From Dichomitus squalens LYAD-421 SS1 (taxonomy: Eukaryota > Basidiomycota > Agaricomycetes > Polyporales > Polyporaceae): a stretch of 59,724 nt of DNA. The position numbers and the translations under genes were made by a program. Under the pieces are notes generated by a model. That model was not told the origin of the DNA. It worked only from the letters and a program-made list of their open reading frames with translations, and ran no database searches. Below, one piece after another: positions 48,960 to 59,724 of this stretch (position 1 is its first letter; each line of letters opens with the position of its first letter). The DNA lies in NCBI RefSeq assembly GCF_000275845.1, contig NW_006766885.1:1003520-1063243 (forward strand). Reading direction: 5' to 3'.

Positions 48960-50705
48960 TATCCACCGACAGTAACGACAGCAGTACTCCGTCTGGGAGT
49001 CGGGGCATGCCTCATCCACCCCGTCGCACCATAGCACCGTCGAAAGTAGAAACAAAGCCAGCCTGTAGCTGCCGAAAGCAACGACTAACAGCTATCGCCA
49101 TCACCGATGGAGAACGCTCTCTATGCACGGTATTCCGATGATTTCGGAACCGTCTGGTCTCGCTGAAACAGACCATGATCGACCCGAGCGCCCCGCCGCA
49201 GCACCTGCCTCGACTGATGGTGGACGAACCTCAAACGGTAGGCCCGACCAACGTGATGCGGCTTCGGGCGCAAGAACCTCATCTCCATACATAATTAGGC
49301 CAGAAGCCACGTCGCCGTGGTCATGGACGCAATGCGCCCACACGGCGTATCACCCGTCGCAGCCCGTGCACCTCTCCGCCATCATGATGCAGCAGCGTCA
49401 TGCGGCACTTCTCAACGAAAACGGACGCTGGAAACGTCCGTTTGTTGATCCCAGCCACAGGCACTTCCTCACGATATGCCGGACGGCGAGCGCATTTTTG
49501 CGCACCCCCAACCAACCCTGCAGGGGAGGTCGGACCAGCTGGTGTCCTGGCCGGCGGGGCTCGCGTCCGTCCTCCGATGTACTGAGGAACAGAACCCTCA
49601 GCCTCAATCTGTACATCAAACTTCGTGCATAAGATACCAAGCAAGGCCTAATGGACAAACCAGAGAGTTTTCCATGACGTACAGCGTTCTGTTCGTCGTG
49701 CACGAGGTTGGGCACGTCGCAAGCTGATCCGAACAATTAGGTGGATTGAAGGTCACGGTGCGGTGTCCCAGCCTAGCCAGTGGGCGAGGAATGGAGAGAA
49801 CATCACACTCTACGCCACTGCACAGGATCAGGGCCTCGGAATGAGGCCAAACGCAATGTATACACCTAAGCCCTCGCTGGTTCTATATTATGCCTATGCC
49901 AAGGAGAGTAAGCTGACACAAGGAACCCGCGGGGGGTTGGCATAATGTGTACGTACAGTGCTAGAACTTGCCATACACACGCGCGGCACTGCGTGTATAT
50001 AGCCTCATCGGGCGCATTTGCTGGAGTCATTCCTGCGATATCGATGGTGTGCAGAACCCTTTCTGACAACTTACAGGTCTAATGATCGTCAGGAGGCAAG
50101 GCATGTTCACCGGGAATCCTCTAGAGCGAGGCTGTTTGGCAATCAGGGTGCAGGGGCACGTATGAGCGTGGCTCTTGTGCATGACATTGCGGGATGATAT
50201 GACTCGTATACCTCGAGTCTTCCATGTAGCCGCCAAATTACCTCACTGCATCCGTAAGGCGTAGCACAACAGAAATATCCGCTCTCGTAACATGTATATC
50301 TCACCAACTGGACGGCCAAAAGCGCTCGTCTGGATCGGGCGCTGTACTAACCAGCATCACCAGTCACTGCGCCGCTGTCCTCGATGATACCGCGTGGGCA
50401 GCACGTTGCGCAGACGGGCCTCTATTGGCTTCTGGGAATGCTTCGACGCTTCTCCGTCAGAATTCCGTACATGATAGCCGTCGTCATAGCACGACGATCA
50501 GCCCTGCAAGAACCCCAGTGAGGAAGGTAGGATTGACTACCGATGGCTCGGGGATATCGTGAGGCTTGTCCCGGACATTCTACGCGCGTGGATGCGGGGA
50601 TGAACGACAGTACGCCACGGTCAATCAAGCTCCATTGTCTGAGGTAGCAAATCGGTGCTCCCTTGTGGTATAGTACATTCATGAGAAGAATGCAACGCGT
50701 AACAC
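48960..50705. other. intergenic, no gene recognised
   Basis: A 169-codon open frame starting with ATG lies at 49123..49632 on the plus strand. Its sequence is low in hydrophobic blocks, has no motif, and is not better than the opposite-strand frames, so I do not call it a gene. The right end is the 3' flank of the dehydratase gene. Confidence 0.35.
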
Positions 50706-52619
50706 TTATGCCTTCACAAAGAGGTTGGTGAACTGGTCGACAGGGAGCTTGCTAAGGGCCTCGGCATCGTTGACCGTGCTGAGGATTCTGGACGCCATGC
50801 GCATCAGCATAGAGTCGACAAGCGGAAAGGCGGCGCAAAGGAACTTACTGCGCTTGCTGCTCCTTGGAGAAGTGGGGAGCGATATGGCGTTCGAACTTCC
50901 GGAGCAGAAGAGGGGTGCCCTCCTCCCGGCGACGCTTGTGACCGACCGGGTACTCGATCTCGACCTCGTCCAGGACGGTACCGTCGTTGAGCTCGACGAG
51001 AAGGGCGTTACCGATGGAGCGCTTTGAGGGCTCGTGGTACTCGACGCTGAACCGCTTGTCTTCGACGCAGGTGATCTTGGCACGGAGGGCGTCGATGCGA
51101 GGGTCCTTCGCGGCCTCGTCTGTGTATGACTCGGAGGTGAGCTCGCCGAATATGAGCGGGTATGCGACCATGTAGTTGATGTCATGGCTAGAAGAGGGGA
51201 AGTACACTACTAAGCCTTACGCGATCATGTGATGAAAGCATCGATGTCTCACTCTCGGTCGGCGAAGTTGTCTAGCGGACCCTTCTTGTTGATGATGCGC
51301 ATAGCCGCCTCCTGCGTGCGGATACGGATGCTTTTGATGTCGTCAGCAGTTTTGCCGAGCGCCTTCAGCTTGTTATGGAGAATGTGCGCTGCCTCGACCG
51401 CAGTTTGGGCGTGGAACTCGGCTGGGTACGAGATCTTGAAGAGGACGTTCTCCATGATGTACTGGCTGAACGGCATCTGGAACTCGAAGGGCTTGCTCTG
51501 TCGCGTGGAATTAGATCGCCTGCAAGAGCCCCTCCGCACAATGACGTACCTTGAAGAGGACATCGTAGAAGCCCCAGGTCTTCGCAGTGAGCACGGAGGG
51601 CATACCCTTCTCGCCGCGCTGGACGAGAAGGGCAATGTTGACCGCGCGGGAGCAAGCGTCGCCGGCGGCCCAAGACTTTCGAGAACCAGTGTTAGGCGCA
51701 TGACGGTAAGTGCGCAGAGACTGTCCGTCCACCCAGGCGTGGGAGATGGCGTCAATGGTCTGAGCGCGACTCAGGCCGCTACATGCAGTCAGCGCCGACT
51801 TTCTATAACTTTGGGGGCTAATCAGAAGCTACTTACAGCAGCTTGGAGACGACCGCAGTGCTGGCAACCTTGACAAGGACGACGTGGTCCAACCCGACGC
51901 GGTTGAATGAATTGAGGAGTGCGAGCCCACCCTGAATCTCGTGCGCCTTGATCATGGACTCGAGCACATCGCGCACGGTCAGGGGCTCACCCTTGCGGGC
52001 GAGGTGGTCAGCGACGGCAAGGATGGCACCGAGGTTGTCCGAGGGGTGTCCCCACTCCGCAGCGAGGAAGCAGTCGTTGTAGTCCAACCACCGGATCTGG
52101 GTGCCGATGTTGAATGCACCACGGACAGGGTCGAGCTGGTAGTTCGTGCCGGGCACCTTTGTGCCTATGCAACAGAAAGCTCGGTGCTGCACTAAAAATA
52201 CAGGAAACACATGTGCACGCACCGTTCGGGACCACAGTACCCTCCACGACCGGACCCAGCAAGTTCGCGCAGGCGGGGAACCTGAGCGCCTCCAGGCCAC
52301 ATCCGATGGTGTCAATCAAACAGAGTCGGGCGGTCTCCCATGCTAGGGGGCTCTCGATCTTGTAGTTATGCACATAATCGGCGATGTCCTGGAGGACCTG
52401 GTCCGGCTCTGGACGCACAGCAGACTCGGCGTGAGCAGACATGGTGCGAACGAAAGAGTGGGCGGGCTTGAGGGGGACAGAAGTAGATGGACGAAGTGCC
52501 TGCTGGGAAAGCGGACCGGTGGATCGGCTAATTGAAGAGATAGCGGCGGTCTGGATGCGAGATACCGGGGCCCTCGAGCGCAACGTCTGAGGCAGCGAGC
52601 GACGAACCGTGGACAGCAT
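50706..52619 (-). CDS. prpD: 2-methylcitrate dehydratase, mitochondrial (MmgE/PrpD family)
   Basis: Six exons on the minus strand (52223..52619, 51837..52164, 51550..51778, 51253..51497, 50849..51187, 50706..50787) give 539 residues. The enzyme removes water from 2-methylcitrate in the methylcitrate cycle, which clears propionyl-CoA from odd-chain fatty acids and some amino acids. The first 60 residues are Arg/Ser/Thr-rich with no acidic residue, a mitochondrial presequence. Family blocks: [94 protein letters not shown] and [11 protein letters not shown]. Introns are 52-65 nt. The Met at residue 60 (MSAHAES) could start a form without the presequence. The gene is head-to-head with the SNAPC3-like gene. 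Confidence 0.95.
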
Positions 52620-52934
52620 GGAGGGCGACGTGGAGGAGGACAAGATCGCGTTGAACGGCGCCGGCTAAGTATGTCCCGCAACCGGGAAGGCGCCTCCCCC
52701 GGAACTTGGCCTCCATCCTCCACAGCGATACAACCACCGTCCCCGCGGGGCACTCGCCTATATCGGCCGAGCCAAGACTTACGCAACGGAATTCGTGTTC
52801 CGTCTTGCAGCGTGCTCGTCGTCGGCGAAGACACGCGACATATACTCGCCACCGACGCGTCGCGCGCGGGTATCTGGACTTCCGCCGTCCCCAACGCAAG
52901 CCACGAACGCTCGACTGGCATCGCGGGTGCAAGG
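52620..52934. promoter_or_regulatory. shared divergent promoter
   Basis: About 315 bp separate the start codons of two divergent genes and must hold both promoters. An open frame runs through it on the plus strand from an ATG at 52671, but its sequence looks non-coding. No TATA-like motif was seen. Confidence 0.45.
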
Positions 52935-54547
52935 ATGAACCTCACCGCTGGACAGGCGCATGAAGCATACATTGGCCCGCCCTCAGAGCCAATCGAGGTG
53001 TCCGACTTCCTGGATGCAGCCAAAGAGTTGGAGAGAGGTTCCGAGGAGGATAACCCCATACCAGCATTCTCCCAGTCCGCAGCCGCACTTCCAGAGGACA
53101 TCAGAACGTCATGGACATCCCTTCCCCAGGATGAACGAGAGAAGATCGAACTTGAGTGTCGGTACGTCTTCCCCACTTCACCCATCCTCCACGGAGTGCT
53201 ATCGTCATCTCCGCCTGCCACCACGTCGATCCCCAATCCCAGGCGAATGACTTATGCACTTCAACCAGGATAGCGTGGATGACCTCCGCCTTATGCTCGA
53301 AGATACGATCCGTGACCCTCAACTAATGGGACATATTAGGAGAACGCACGAGGCGACAGTCCATGCGATATACGAAACCGCCGAGCCCATCCGGAAGAAG
53401 CGGAAGAGAACCACATTAGCCGACCCCGGAGCCGAGGCTCCAGGAGTCACGGCTTTGCGACTGAAGCACGAAGCAATCCATCTACGGTGTTGGCCGTGAG
53501 TAGCCCACCCCACTTGGTCCTGTCAGTCGCCAATTCACCGACTCCAACCTACACAGATTGACGATTCATGCTGCATCGTTCATTCGGCCAACGAGGCAGC
53601 AAGACCATAACACATTGATCAATGTTGTGAGTACTCACGAATCCTTCTTCCGCTTCCATTCTCAAGACCACTACTACAGAAGAGCCTGGGTGTTGGGCCC
53701 ACGTCTGCTGCCGGAGACCACGATGCTCTGCTATCTGTTACAGTATATAATCGATTGTCCTGGGGACAGAAGATTCTCTCGCGGGCTTCCCAGCACGTCC
53801 TGCTATCGTCGCAATCGCTCCGTGACTTGTTCGAGGCAATTCCATGCACGTCAAAAGAAATACCTCATGAGACTCGTGATGAGACCGGTACGGTGACAGG
53901 ATACAGGTCTCGGCGAAGTGGTGATGATATGGCTGTCGACGACGACACGGGGGCGGCTGTGTGCATAGAAGACGTACTGTACGGAGATTGCCAGAGCGAG
54001 GATGATTATGCGGAGTACGTCACAGGCCTTTCAATTCCCGCATGGGATAGCGGCTGAGTTTAAGCAGCAAGGTGCTCAGACAGCTGCAGTCACTGCCCGA
54101 AGAGAAACGACCTAGCCTTACGAAAGGTGGACCGATGCATGACACGAAGTTGTCTTCTCTGACAGTGCGGCTGAACGAACCTTACTGGCTGTTGCACGCC
54201 GGCAGCTGCGAGCATTTCTTCACTTTTACTACTATTCGGTGAGCTCTAGTCCCGCTACCCGCTGCTCTGTGTGCTGATCTTATCCGTGCAGTCTTCGTCA
54301 TCCATCGGACCCTCCCGTTGGGTACCCGCTTACCACTCAAATCACCCCTCCCCTGTGCGACAACTGCCGGGTGTGTACCAAGGTTCCAGCGGTGTATTCT
54401 GTGGTAGGAGATATTAGGTTGGGCGAGAGCCCGTTCCTGATATGCGGCCCGTGTTGGAGATGGATGGGAAACTCCAGTGACGAGTCCGAAGTATTGGTAG
54501 TTCCCCTCCCGATATACGAGATAGGTTGGACTGGCAATTCAGTATGA
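52935..54547 (+). CDS. SNAPC3/SNAP50-like snRNA-activating complex subunit
   Basis: Exons 52935..53161, 53274..53495, 53557..53626, 53680..54014, 54068..54238 and 54292..54547 give 426 residues, close to the 411 of human SNAPC3. The protein binds the proximal element of small nuclear RNA promoters for RNA polymerases II and III. Family blocks: ILSRASQHVLLSSQSLRDL then DLFEAIPC, CIEDVLYGDC, VRLNEPYWLLHAGSCEHFF, and the zinc part with Cys332, His334, Cys364, Cys367, Cys370, Cys393 and Cys396 (CDNCRVC and CGPC). HPSDPPVGYPLTTQ between them is also typical. An in-frame ATG at 52671 would add 88 residues, but that extension lacks conserved-looking sequence, so 52935 is preferred. The start of exon 2 (after ggatag) is the least certain splice. 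Confidence 0.87.
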
Positions 54548-54867
54548 TCTGCTTTCATTCACTGTGGTGCCTGTTCCAAAAACATCCGATATACGTGAAG
54601 GACCATGTCTTGTCTGCCAACGTAGCGACATTTTAGAACTAGTCGCCCGGTCTGATGGACCGGTGCGGGCGCCTGCGCGTCAAGGACGCCCCGTGCGTAC
54701 GCGCCTGTGGCGCAAATTGGGCGCAACCTTGACCAGCCCCGGTCATGAGCTCTTCCTAGACCGTGCGACGACGCCGTCAGATCCTCGTCGAAATATCACT
54801 AACGACTCCCTCGTTGCTTGCCGCGGTGGGATATCTCAAGTCGTCGCTAAAACACGCCCCAAACGTC
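54548..54867. other. short intergenic region
   Basis: Between two genes on the same strand. The frame upstream of the Tfb4 ATG stays open for about 35 codons, but no ATG that fits the family is in it. Confidence 0.4.
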
Positions 54868-56400
54868 ATGGACAAGCCTTCTCATCTGAGCGTGATCGTG
54901 GACCTTTCCCCGACGCAATGGGCTCTCTGCGCTCAGTCTACAGCCCCGCCTGGTCTGCACCTTCAAACATTCTTATCGCAGCTACTCGCGTTTCTGAACG
55001 CGCATATTGCATGCAAGGATGAGAACACGTTAGCGGTCTTTGGTGCGTTCCCTGGGCAGAGGTGCGTACCTTGGGCTCCTTTCGCGAATCGGTTCGCAAG
55101 TTTACCTTGCGCGCGTACGCCTGTAATTCATCGCATGTAGTGTGATGCTGTATTCATCCACCGGAGAAATCATGACGGCAACCACCGAAGCTACAGATCC
55201 CAACACGTATCGCCCGTTCAAGACGCTGGACTCGACCGTGATGTCATCAATAGCGGAGCGTTTTAACTCCTACGATGTTACAGAGGAAGAAGGTGAGCAA
55301 GTGCACTTTGCCGCCTCCGTTCGTGTCTGGTTGTGAACATGGTCTGGTTGCAGAGCCGATAGGCCTTGTCGGTTGCCTAACTAAGGCGCTATGTTGTGAG
55401 TCCTCGCCTGTCTTGCCCATCTGTGCCCATCATGTGTTAATAGGTGCGCAGACATCAATAGGACAATTTCCGTAGTATCGGCCTCTGCACAAGGAACGGA
55501 GGGAGCAACCATATCCATCGACCCACGTATATTGGTGCTTTCAGTGTCCCCAGATCAATCCTCTACGTATATTCCCATCATGAATTCCATATTCTCAGCG
55601 CAGAAGCTAGTGAGTACCGCTCGTCTTGCGGATATTTCACGGCAACGCAAGTATACCAACCTCCGTTCCACCCTAGAAAGTCACAATAGATGTTTGCAAG
55701 GTATTCGGAGCCGAGAACGTCTTCCTGCAACAGGCAGCTCACCTCACTGGCGGCGCATACGTACAAATCGAACGGACCGATGCCTTACTCCAGTACATGA
55801 TGGTATGCAGTCCTTCCTTGCGTCGAAGCGGCGGGCTCGCTCATCATGCGCTCATCATGTACAGATGTCATTCCTACCCCCTCCTGCCATCCGCCAGCTG
55901 ATCTCGGTGCCTACCCAAGATAGAGTAGACTTCCGCGCCGCCTGTTTTTGTCACAAGCGCATAGTCGAGATCGGCTTCGTCTGTTCCGTCTGCCTGTCAA
56001 GTAAGCTCCCCTCTCATCGCCGACAAGACTACGGCGCTCATCGATTGAACTTTGTCCAACAGTATTCTGCCAGCCCGTTCCAGTCTGCTCGACGTGCCGG
56101 TGAGTTTCCACGACATATCTCCGCATACTCCTTCCGTGCTTCTTCCCGATGGACGCTCGATCGAGCGCAGCGACTCGGCCCGCTCTCGCCACCTCTCGCC
56201 CGGTCTTACTTGGTTCCACTGCTAGCTGCGGAGTATCCTGATAACTGAATCCGTGGCAACATTTCCCCAGGACGAAGTTTCCAATTAAGACGCTGCAGCG
56301 ACTCAATGCGTCGCGTCCGCTCGCCACCACGCCATCGACTCCAGGGACTCCTCGGCCACTGACACAGAAGAACGGTGCTGCCCTACCCAGACCCGGGTAG
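54868..56400 (+). CDS. TFB4: TFIIH subunit Tfb4/p34
   Basis: Eight exons (54868..55061, 55141..55292, 55354..55395, 55452..55609, 55677..55802, 55865..56000, 56063..56099, 56271..56400) give 324 residues. Tfb4 (GTF2H3/p34) is a core TFIIH subunit that pairs with Ssl1 and supports transcription start and nucleotide excision repair. A von Willebrand A-like domain spans about residues 5-225: HLSVIVDLSPTQW, AHIACKDENTLAVFGAFPG, LVLSVSPD, YIPIMNSIFSAQKL, IDVCKVFGAENVFLQQAAHLTGG. The C-terminal zinc module has Cys251, Cys253, Cys264, Cys267, Cys272, Cys278 and Cys281 (ACFCH, CSVCLSIFC, CSTC). The last 25 residues are Pro/Thr-rich. Intron 7 is 171 nt; the others are 52-79 nt. Confidence 0.94.
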
Positions 56401-57131
56401 TCGGTCCTGTACAATCTGCGACTTTTCCTGCGTCATACTTGTCGTAACGGTATTCCCGTTGAGAATTGTTGAGGGTTTGGTCACCGGACACCGACTGCCT
56501 CTACCTCTGCCGCTGTCAAGTCGGATATATCCGTCATTCATGCTGTACCGATTCAATCAGGAGGTCGGACTTAACTGGCTTGATGCCAAGGGACGAGGTT
56601 CCGAACAAGAGCATGGGGGCCGACACCGATGGTTGGGCGTCAGATATGGATATCGGACGTGACGGTGCTGGTGTCATGGGTATGGCGTGTTTTCATTTTC
56701 CGCGTTCTCACTCATTGTCAATGGTGGTTGCCTGGGAATGGCTGGGAACGTACAGGGTCCGCCGTGCTTCGCTGCAACCCATGGACCGGCGGTGATTGTA
56801 ATGCTGCGGCTCATGGGATACATAGACTGGACATGGGTATGTGGAACGCACGTATGTACGTACTATAGCACCTTCTACAAATTCATAGGCACCGCCCTGC
56901 GCTTTTGTTCTGAGAAATGATAGATCGTCGTATAGAAGTAGAAGGCCGATATTCGGATTAAAGACATGTTCTAGCGCATACGCGTTGACGTATAACCTAG
57001 CACTGGTATCGGACCTTAGTACATACATGGTACTTTTCAAGACAGCGGCCAGCTATCAGACGCACAACGTATTACGTCCAAGCCCTCAGGCCGCAGGTGT
57101 TGAGCCCCTTGTCCTGTCAGCGTCCGACATC
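56401..57131. other. convergent 3' region, no gene recognised
   Basis: The gap between the converging Tfb4 and taspase genes. It holds a few ORFs under 110 codons without motifs. Confidence 0.4.
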
Positions 57132-59125
57132 TCAATAGTTCAACGGCAGCGCCGTGATGTACACAGATGGACTATTCTCCCTCCCAGGAGCCCGAGGCGG
57201 GCGGCGAAGGATGACAGTCTGTATGAGAAGAGTCAACGACACAAGCAGTCAGTGAACCCCATGTTATGCAGCCTGCGCAGTAGTGTGCGCTCGCTGGACG
57301 TACGCTGGGCTTCGGGGACAAGGTCGTCGCATACCCGATTGCCATGCTCTCCGTTGTGAAAGCGCACCAGAGCCGAGCTTCCAGTACCATTCGTTTGTGT
57401 CGAGGGGCGGTTGTAGAGGCAGCAGAGGGAGAGGCCGGGGCAGGTGTTCAGCATACGGATCAGCGTACGTTCGCGGGCGGGCAGACGCGACAGCCCGCGA
57501 CCTACGTTTGAAAGCGGGACGCCCCCCGTGGCTGTTCCCGCCACGATCGGATTTGTCGGTGTTGCTATCGTCGCCATTGCCGTCGCTGTCGCTGTCCATG
57601 TCGCTATCGTGCCCGACGTTCGCGCTATCGTCGCGGGAGCGCTCTTCCTTCACTAGAAGCAGCACGCCCGCCTGTGGAGACGGCTCGCCCCTATCCGAGC
57701 ATAGCTCTGCCATTACGCCGTCGCGGAAATAGCGTGGAGAAAACGTAAGCCGGGCGACGCCCACAAACCGAAAAAGGGCTCGGCGCGTAGGCGCAATCCG
57801 CAGACGTACGGAGAAAGTCCTCGCCGAGAACGCGTTGGAGGACCTCGTGAGTGTCTGTATCGTCCCCGGCTGCCTCAATGGCCTCGCAGAGGGCGCGCGC
57901 GAGGGACATTCTGGTGATGTATTCTCCGGCGCCTGTTGAGAGGGGTTCGCGGAAACGCCGCACAGCGAGGCAGACGATAAGTGGAGCGCCAGGGGCGAGG
58001 GTTCGCGAGACTAACCTGATACGCTGCACGCCGTCTTGTGCGTGGCCCAGCATCCTGCACCATAGATAGCTGCCTGGACGTGAAGCAGGGAGCATTTACT
58101 CTCAGCATAGGATGAACGGATAAATTATGGGAGAAAATAGGAATATACTTCGCCGACTCGTCCTGGAAGCTTGAGCAGTAAGCCGCCGCTGGGCGCGAGT
58201 CAGTGAGTTTCCGGTGCGGGTGGTAGGACGAAGGCGGGCTACCTTGACACGCCAGCCGCTAGGTGGCCCTCTGCGTTGCATGCGACAGCGCCCACGGTGT
58301 CCTGTCTATCGCGCAGGCCGTCGACCTGCAACTGTGGAGGCGCATCCTGACCTGGGGTGGCTGGCGAGTCCTCGGATAGACGAGACTTCGCGGCGTCAAG
58401 CTCGTTCTTCCACTTGACCCATTCGCCTTGCGCTCGACGGGAAACCATTGACTGAGGTGGGCATCGTAGTCCATATGACTCGGCGAACTCCGACGCGCCA
58501 GAGGAGACCAGTAAGCTGGCATTCTTCTGAGCGACAATCGCGCCTAGAATCATAAAGAACCGTACAGCGGTGGGGTGCGACCAAGAGGGTCCGGCTTGCG
58601 CGAGTATAGCAGGACCTCATGCGCTAGTTTGATAGGGTACCTCACACCTAGAAGCACAAATCTCTGAGCTGCCAGAGCATGAGCCTCAATGTGTAGGCTG
58701 ACCTGAAACGCTACCGATAGCGCCAAAATTACCGTTGCGGCCATCCATAATGGAGGCGTCGCATTCCACAGTACCGCGGAGGGTCAGATTGGAACCGTAG
58801 CCTGGTCAGGGCGCACAAACACGTGAGAGAACATGCGCAAGCACTACCGAGCAGTCATACGCACCAGCATTGAGACATTCATCCTCCTCTAGAGCAGATA
58901 TTGCTTCACATACGGCAGGCAGCGCGACCCCGCGTTCGCGCGTGAATGCTTCGATAGCGCGGCTACATGCTCTACAACTGCGTGTCAGTAGTCAAGTCCC
59001 TGTTCCTGTGTGTGGACTCACAAACGCAGCGCATGTTTGACCTCTAAATCGGTCGATTTGGGATGAAATCCAGCACCTCCGTGGACGGCAATGATCTGGA
59101 GCGGTGGGGGACCAGACTGGTCCAT
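57132..59125 (-). CDS. threonine aspartase (taspase / asparaginase-2 family)
   Basis: Eleven exons on the minus strand: 59022..59125, 58865..58977, 58703..58801, 58566..58647, 58243..58515, 58149..58188, 58016..58073, 57810..57932, 57506..57706, 57304..57377, 57132..57218. They give 417 residues, the size of Taspase 1. These N-terminal-nucleophile hydrolases cut themselves before a threonine, which then attacks the substrate. Seen: IIAVHGGAGFHP, DECLNAGYGSNLT, DASIMDG, PPLLLVSSGA, RQDTVGAVA with cleavage expected between Asp205 and Thr206, AAGVSSGGLLLKLPGRVGE, GAGCWA, GAGEYI, LWCAFTTESMAIGYA and VILRRP. Exon 9 carries an Asp/Ser-rich acidic loop. It is more like taspase than plain asparaginase because of the long insert before the nucleophile. 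Substrates are unknown. Confidence 0.92.
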
Positions 59126-59349
59126 TGATACGCTTGTGCCACTGCGCGCCTCCGTGGTGACCGCCAATATCTGAGGAGGCTCCTCAAGCAATGTACCTAC
59201 GGCGTTCCGTCACAACTTGCAACCGTTCATGTCGTTGATATGTTGTAGGGTGAAGACCTCCGAAATCCAGGGTTGAGTTCAGGCAGCAATTATGGTGCAG
59301 TTCACTTAAACGCCTCCACTTTTGTACGCGATTAAGCGCGCGCTTATGT

Positions 59350-59359
59350 GTCACGTGAC
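59350..59359. promoter_or_regulatory. palindromic E-box GTCACGTGAC
   Basis: A perfect 10-bp palindrome 225 bp before the taspase start codon. GTCACGTGAC is the preferred site of Cbf1/USF-type bHLH proteins. A second CACGTG lies at 59562-59567. Confidence 0.4.
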
Positions 59360-59561
59360 TTGGCAGTATGCTCGAATCGGTTGTCGTGACTTACCAGGCT
59401 GCACAGATGGAAGTGCAAGCCCAAGGAACCTCCATAGAGCCGTTATCCCACGACACGATAGTGTCTGAACCCTCCCATACATGGCCCAAGTTCAAGGATG
59501 CCGATCTGTACAGGCAATGGTATGGTATTATATAACTCTTTGGGGATATAGACGCCCAGAT

Positions 59562-59567
59562 CACGTG
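59562..59567. promoter_or_regulatory. second E-box CACGTG
   Basis: The core motif in the flank ATCACGTGCC, about 210 bp farther from the taspase gene than the first box. Confidence 0.3.
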
Positions 59568-59724
59568 CCGTGGCAGAACTGGTACGGCCATTTTTGCCAG
59601 TTCTCACCCTATCGAGAATCCCCTTTGGGGATCGCTTCCTCTGTTCAATTCCTTGAAATTCACACAAAATTGACCGAAATCATGAATATCTGGAGGACTT
59701 ATGACACGGCGCCTAACAGCGTAC

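Larger units (their letters stand above)
59126..59724. other. upstream region of the taspase gene
   Basis: Runs to the window end. It holds the two E-boxes listed separately and no recognised coding exon. Confidence 0.4.

Noticed and set aside
49123..49632. 169-codon plus-strand open frame beside the MITE
   Set aside because: It has an ATG but no hydrophobic core or motif, and the opposite strand is similarly open. Left as unsupported.
52671..52934. Upstream start of the SNAPC3-like gene
   Set aside because: It would put the start 51 bp from the divergent start codon and add 88 residues of non-conserved-looking sequence. The length from 52935 fits the family better.
57264..57878. 204-codon minus-strand open frame as a separate gene
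   Set aside because: It is read-through of taspase exon 9 into the intron. The conserved end LWCAFTTESMAIGYA lies in another frame and is reached only by splicing.

Overview
The window looks like nuclear DNA of a filamentous basidiomycete (Agaricomycetes-like). Coding regions are cut by many short introns, mostly 42-90 nt with GT-AG ends. The gene set is fungal: a DUF6533 membrane-protein family typical of mushrooms, a Zn(II)2Cys6 regulator, a Pho85-type cyclin, a pepsin-like secreted protease, and a methylcitrate-cycle dehydratase with a mitochondrial presequence. There are no operons, no rRNA and no tRNA that I could find. I rebuilt the gene models by hand from splice signals, reading-phase arithmetic and family motifs. 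Exon lists are given in the entries.

Layout. 0.2-4 kb (+): a Clr2 N-terminal-like silencing protein and an unrecognised 510-residue protein with one very long intron. 4.7-9.6 kb (-): a secreted CREG-like protein and DNA ligase I. 11.4-13.2 kb: a C2H2 zinc-finger protein (+) converging on the N-acetyltransferase NAA50 (-). 13.2-19.3 kb: no gene recognised. 19.3-20.2 kb (-): a conserved-looking unknown protein. 21.7-29.4 kb: two DUF6533 paralogues (+) flanking an unknown gene (-) and an aspartic protease (+). 29.4-31.8 kb: nothing recognised. 31.8-33.9 kb (-): a Pho85-type cyclin. 33.9-41.4 kb: nothing recognised. 41.4-44.5 kb (-): a 17-exon Zn(II)2Cys6 transcription factor. 44.5-50.7 kb: gene-poor, with one 184-bp TA-flanked MITE. 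50.7-59.1 kb is a dense housekeeping block: 2-methylcitrate dehydratase (-), divergent SNAPC3-like protein (+), TFIIH subunit Tfb4/p34 (+) and a taspase/asparaginase-2 family threonine aspartase (-).

I see no gene cluster that would form a new pathway. SNAPC3 and Tfb4 are adjacent and both serve transcription initiation, but this looks like neighbourhood rather than a system. The most interesting signals are structural: an 8-nt microexon inside the transcription factor, a GC-AG intron in the CREG gene, an in-frame N-terminal extension of DNA ligase I that could give a mitochondrial form, paired E-boxes upstream of the taspase gene, a complete small MITE, and a duplicated DUF6533 gene whose copies keep nearly the same exon lengths while their sequences have drifted apart. 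About half of the window (six blocks of 1.5-7.5 kb) has no gene I can support. Those blocks may hold decayed genes or unrecognised multi-exon genes.
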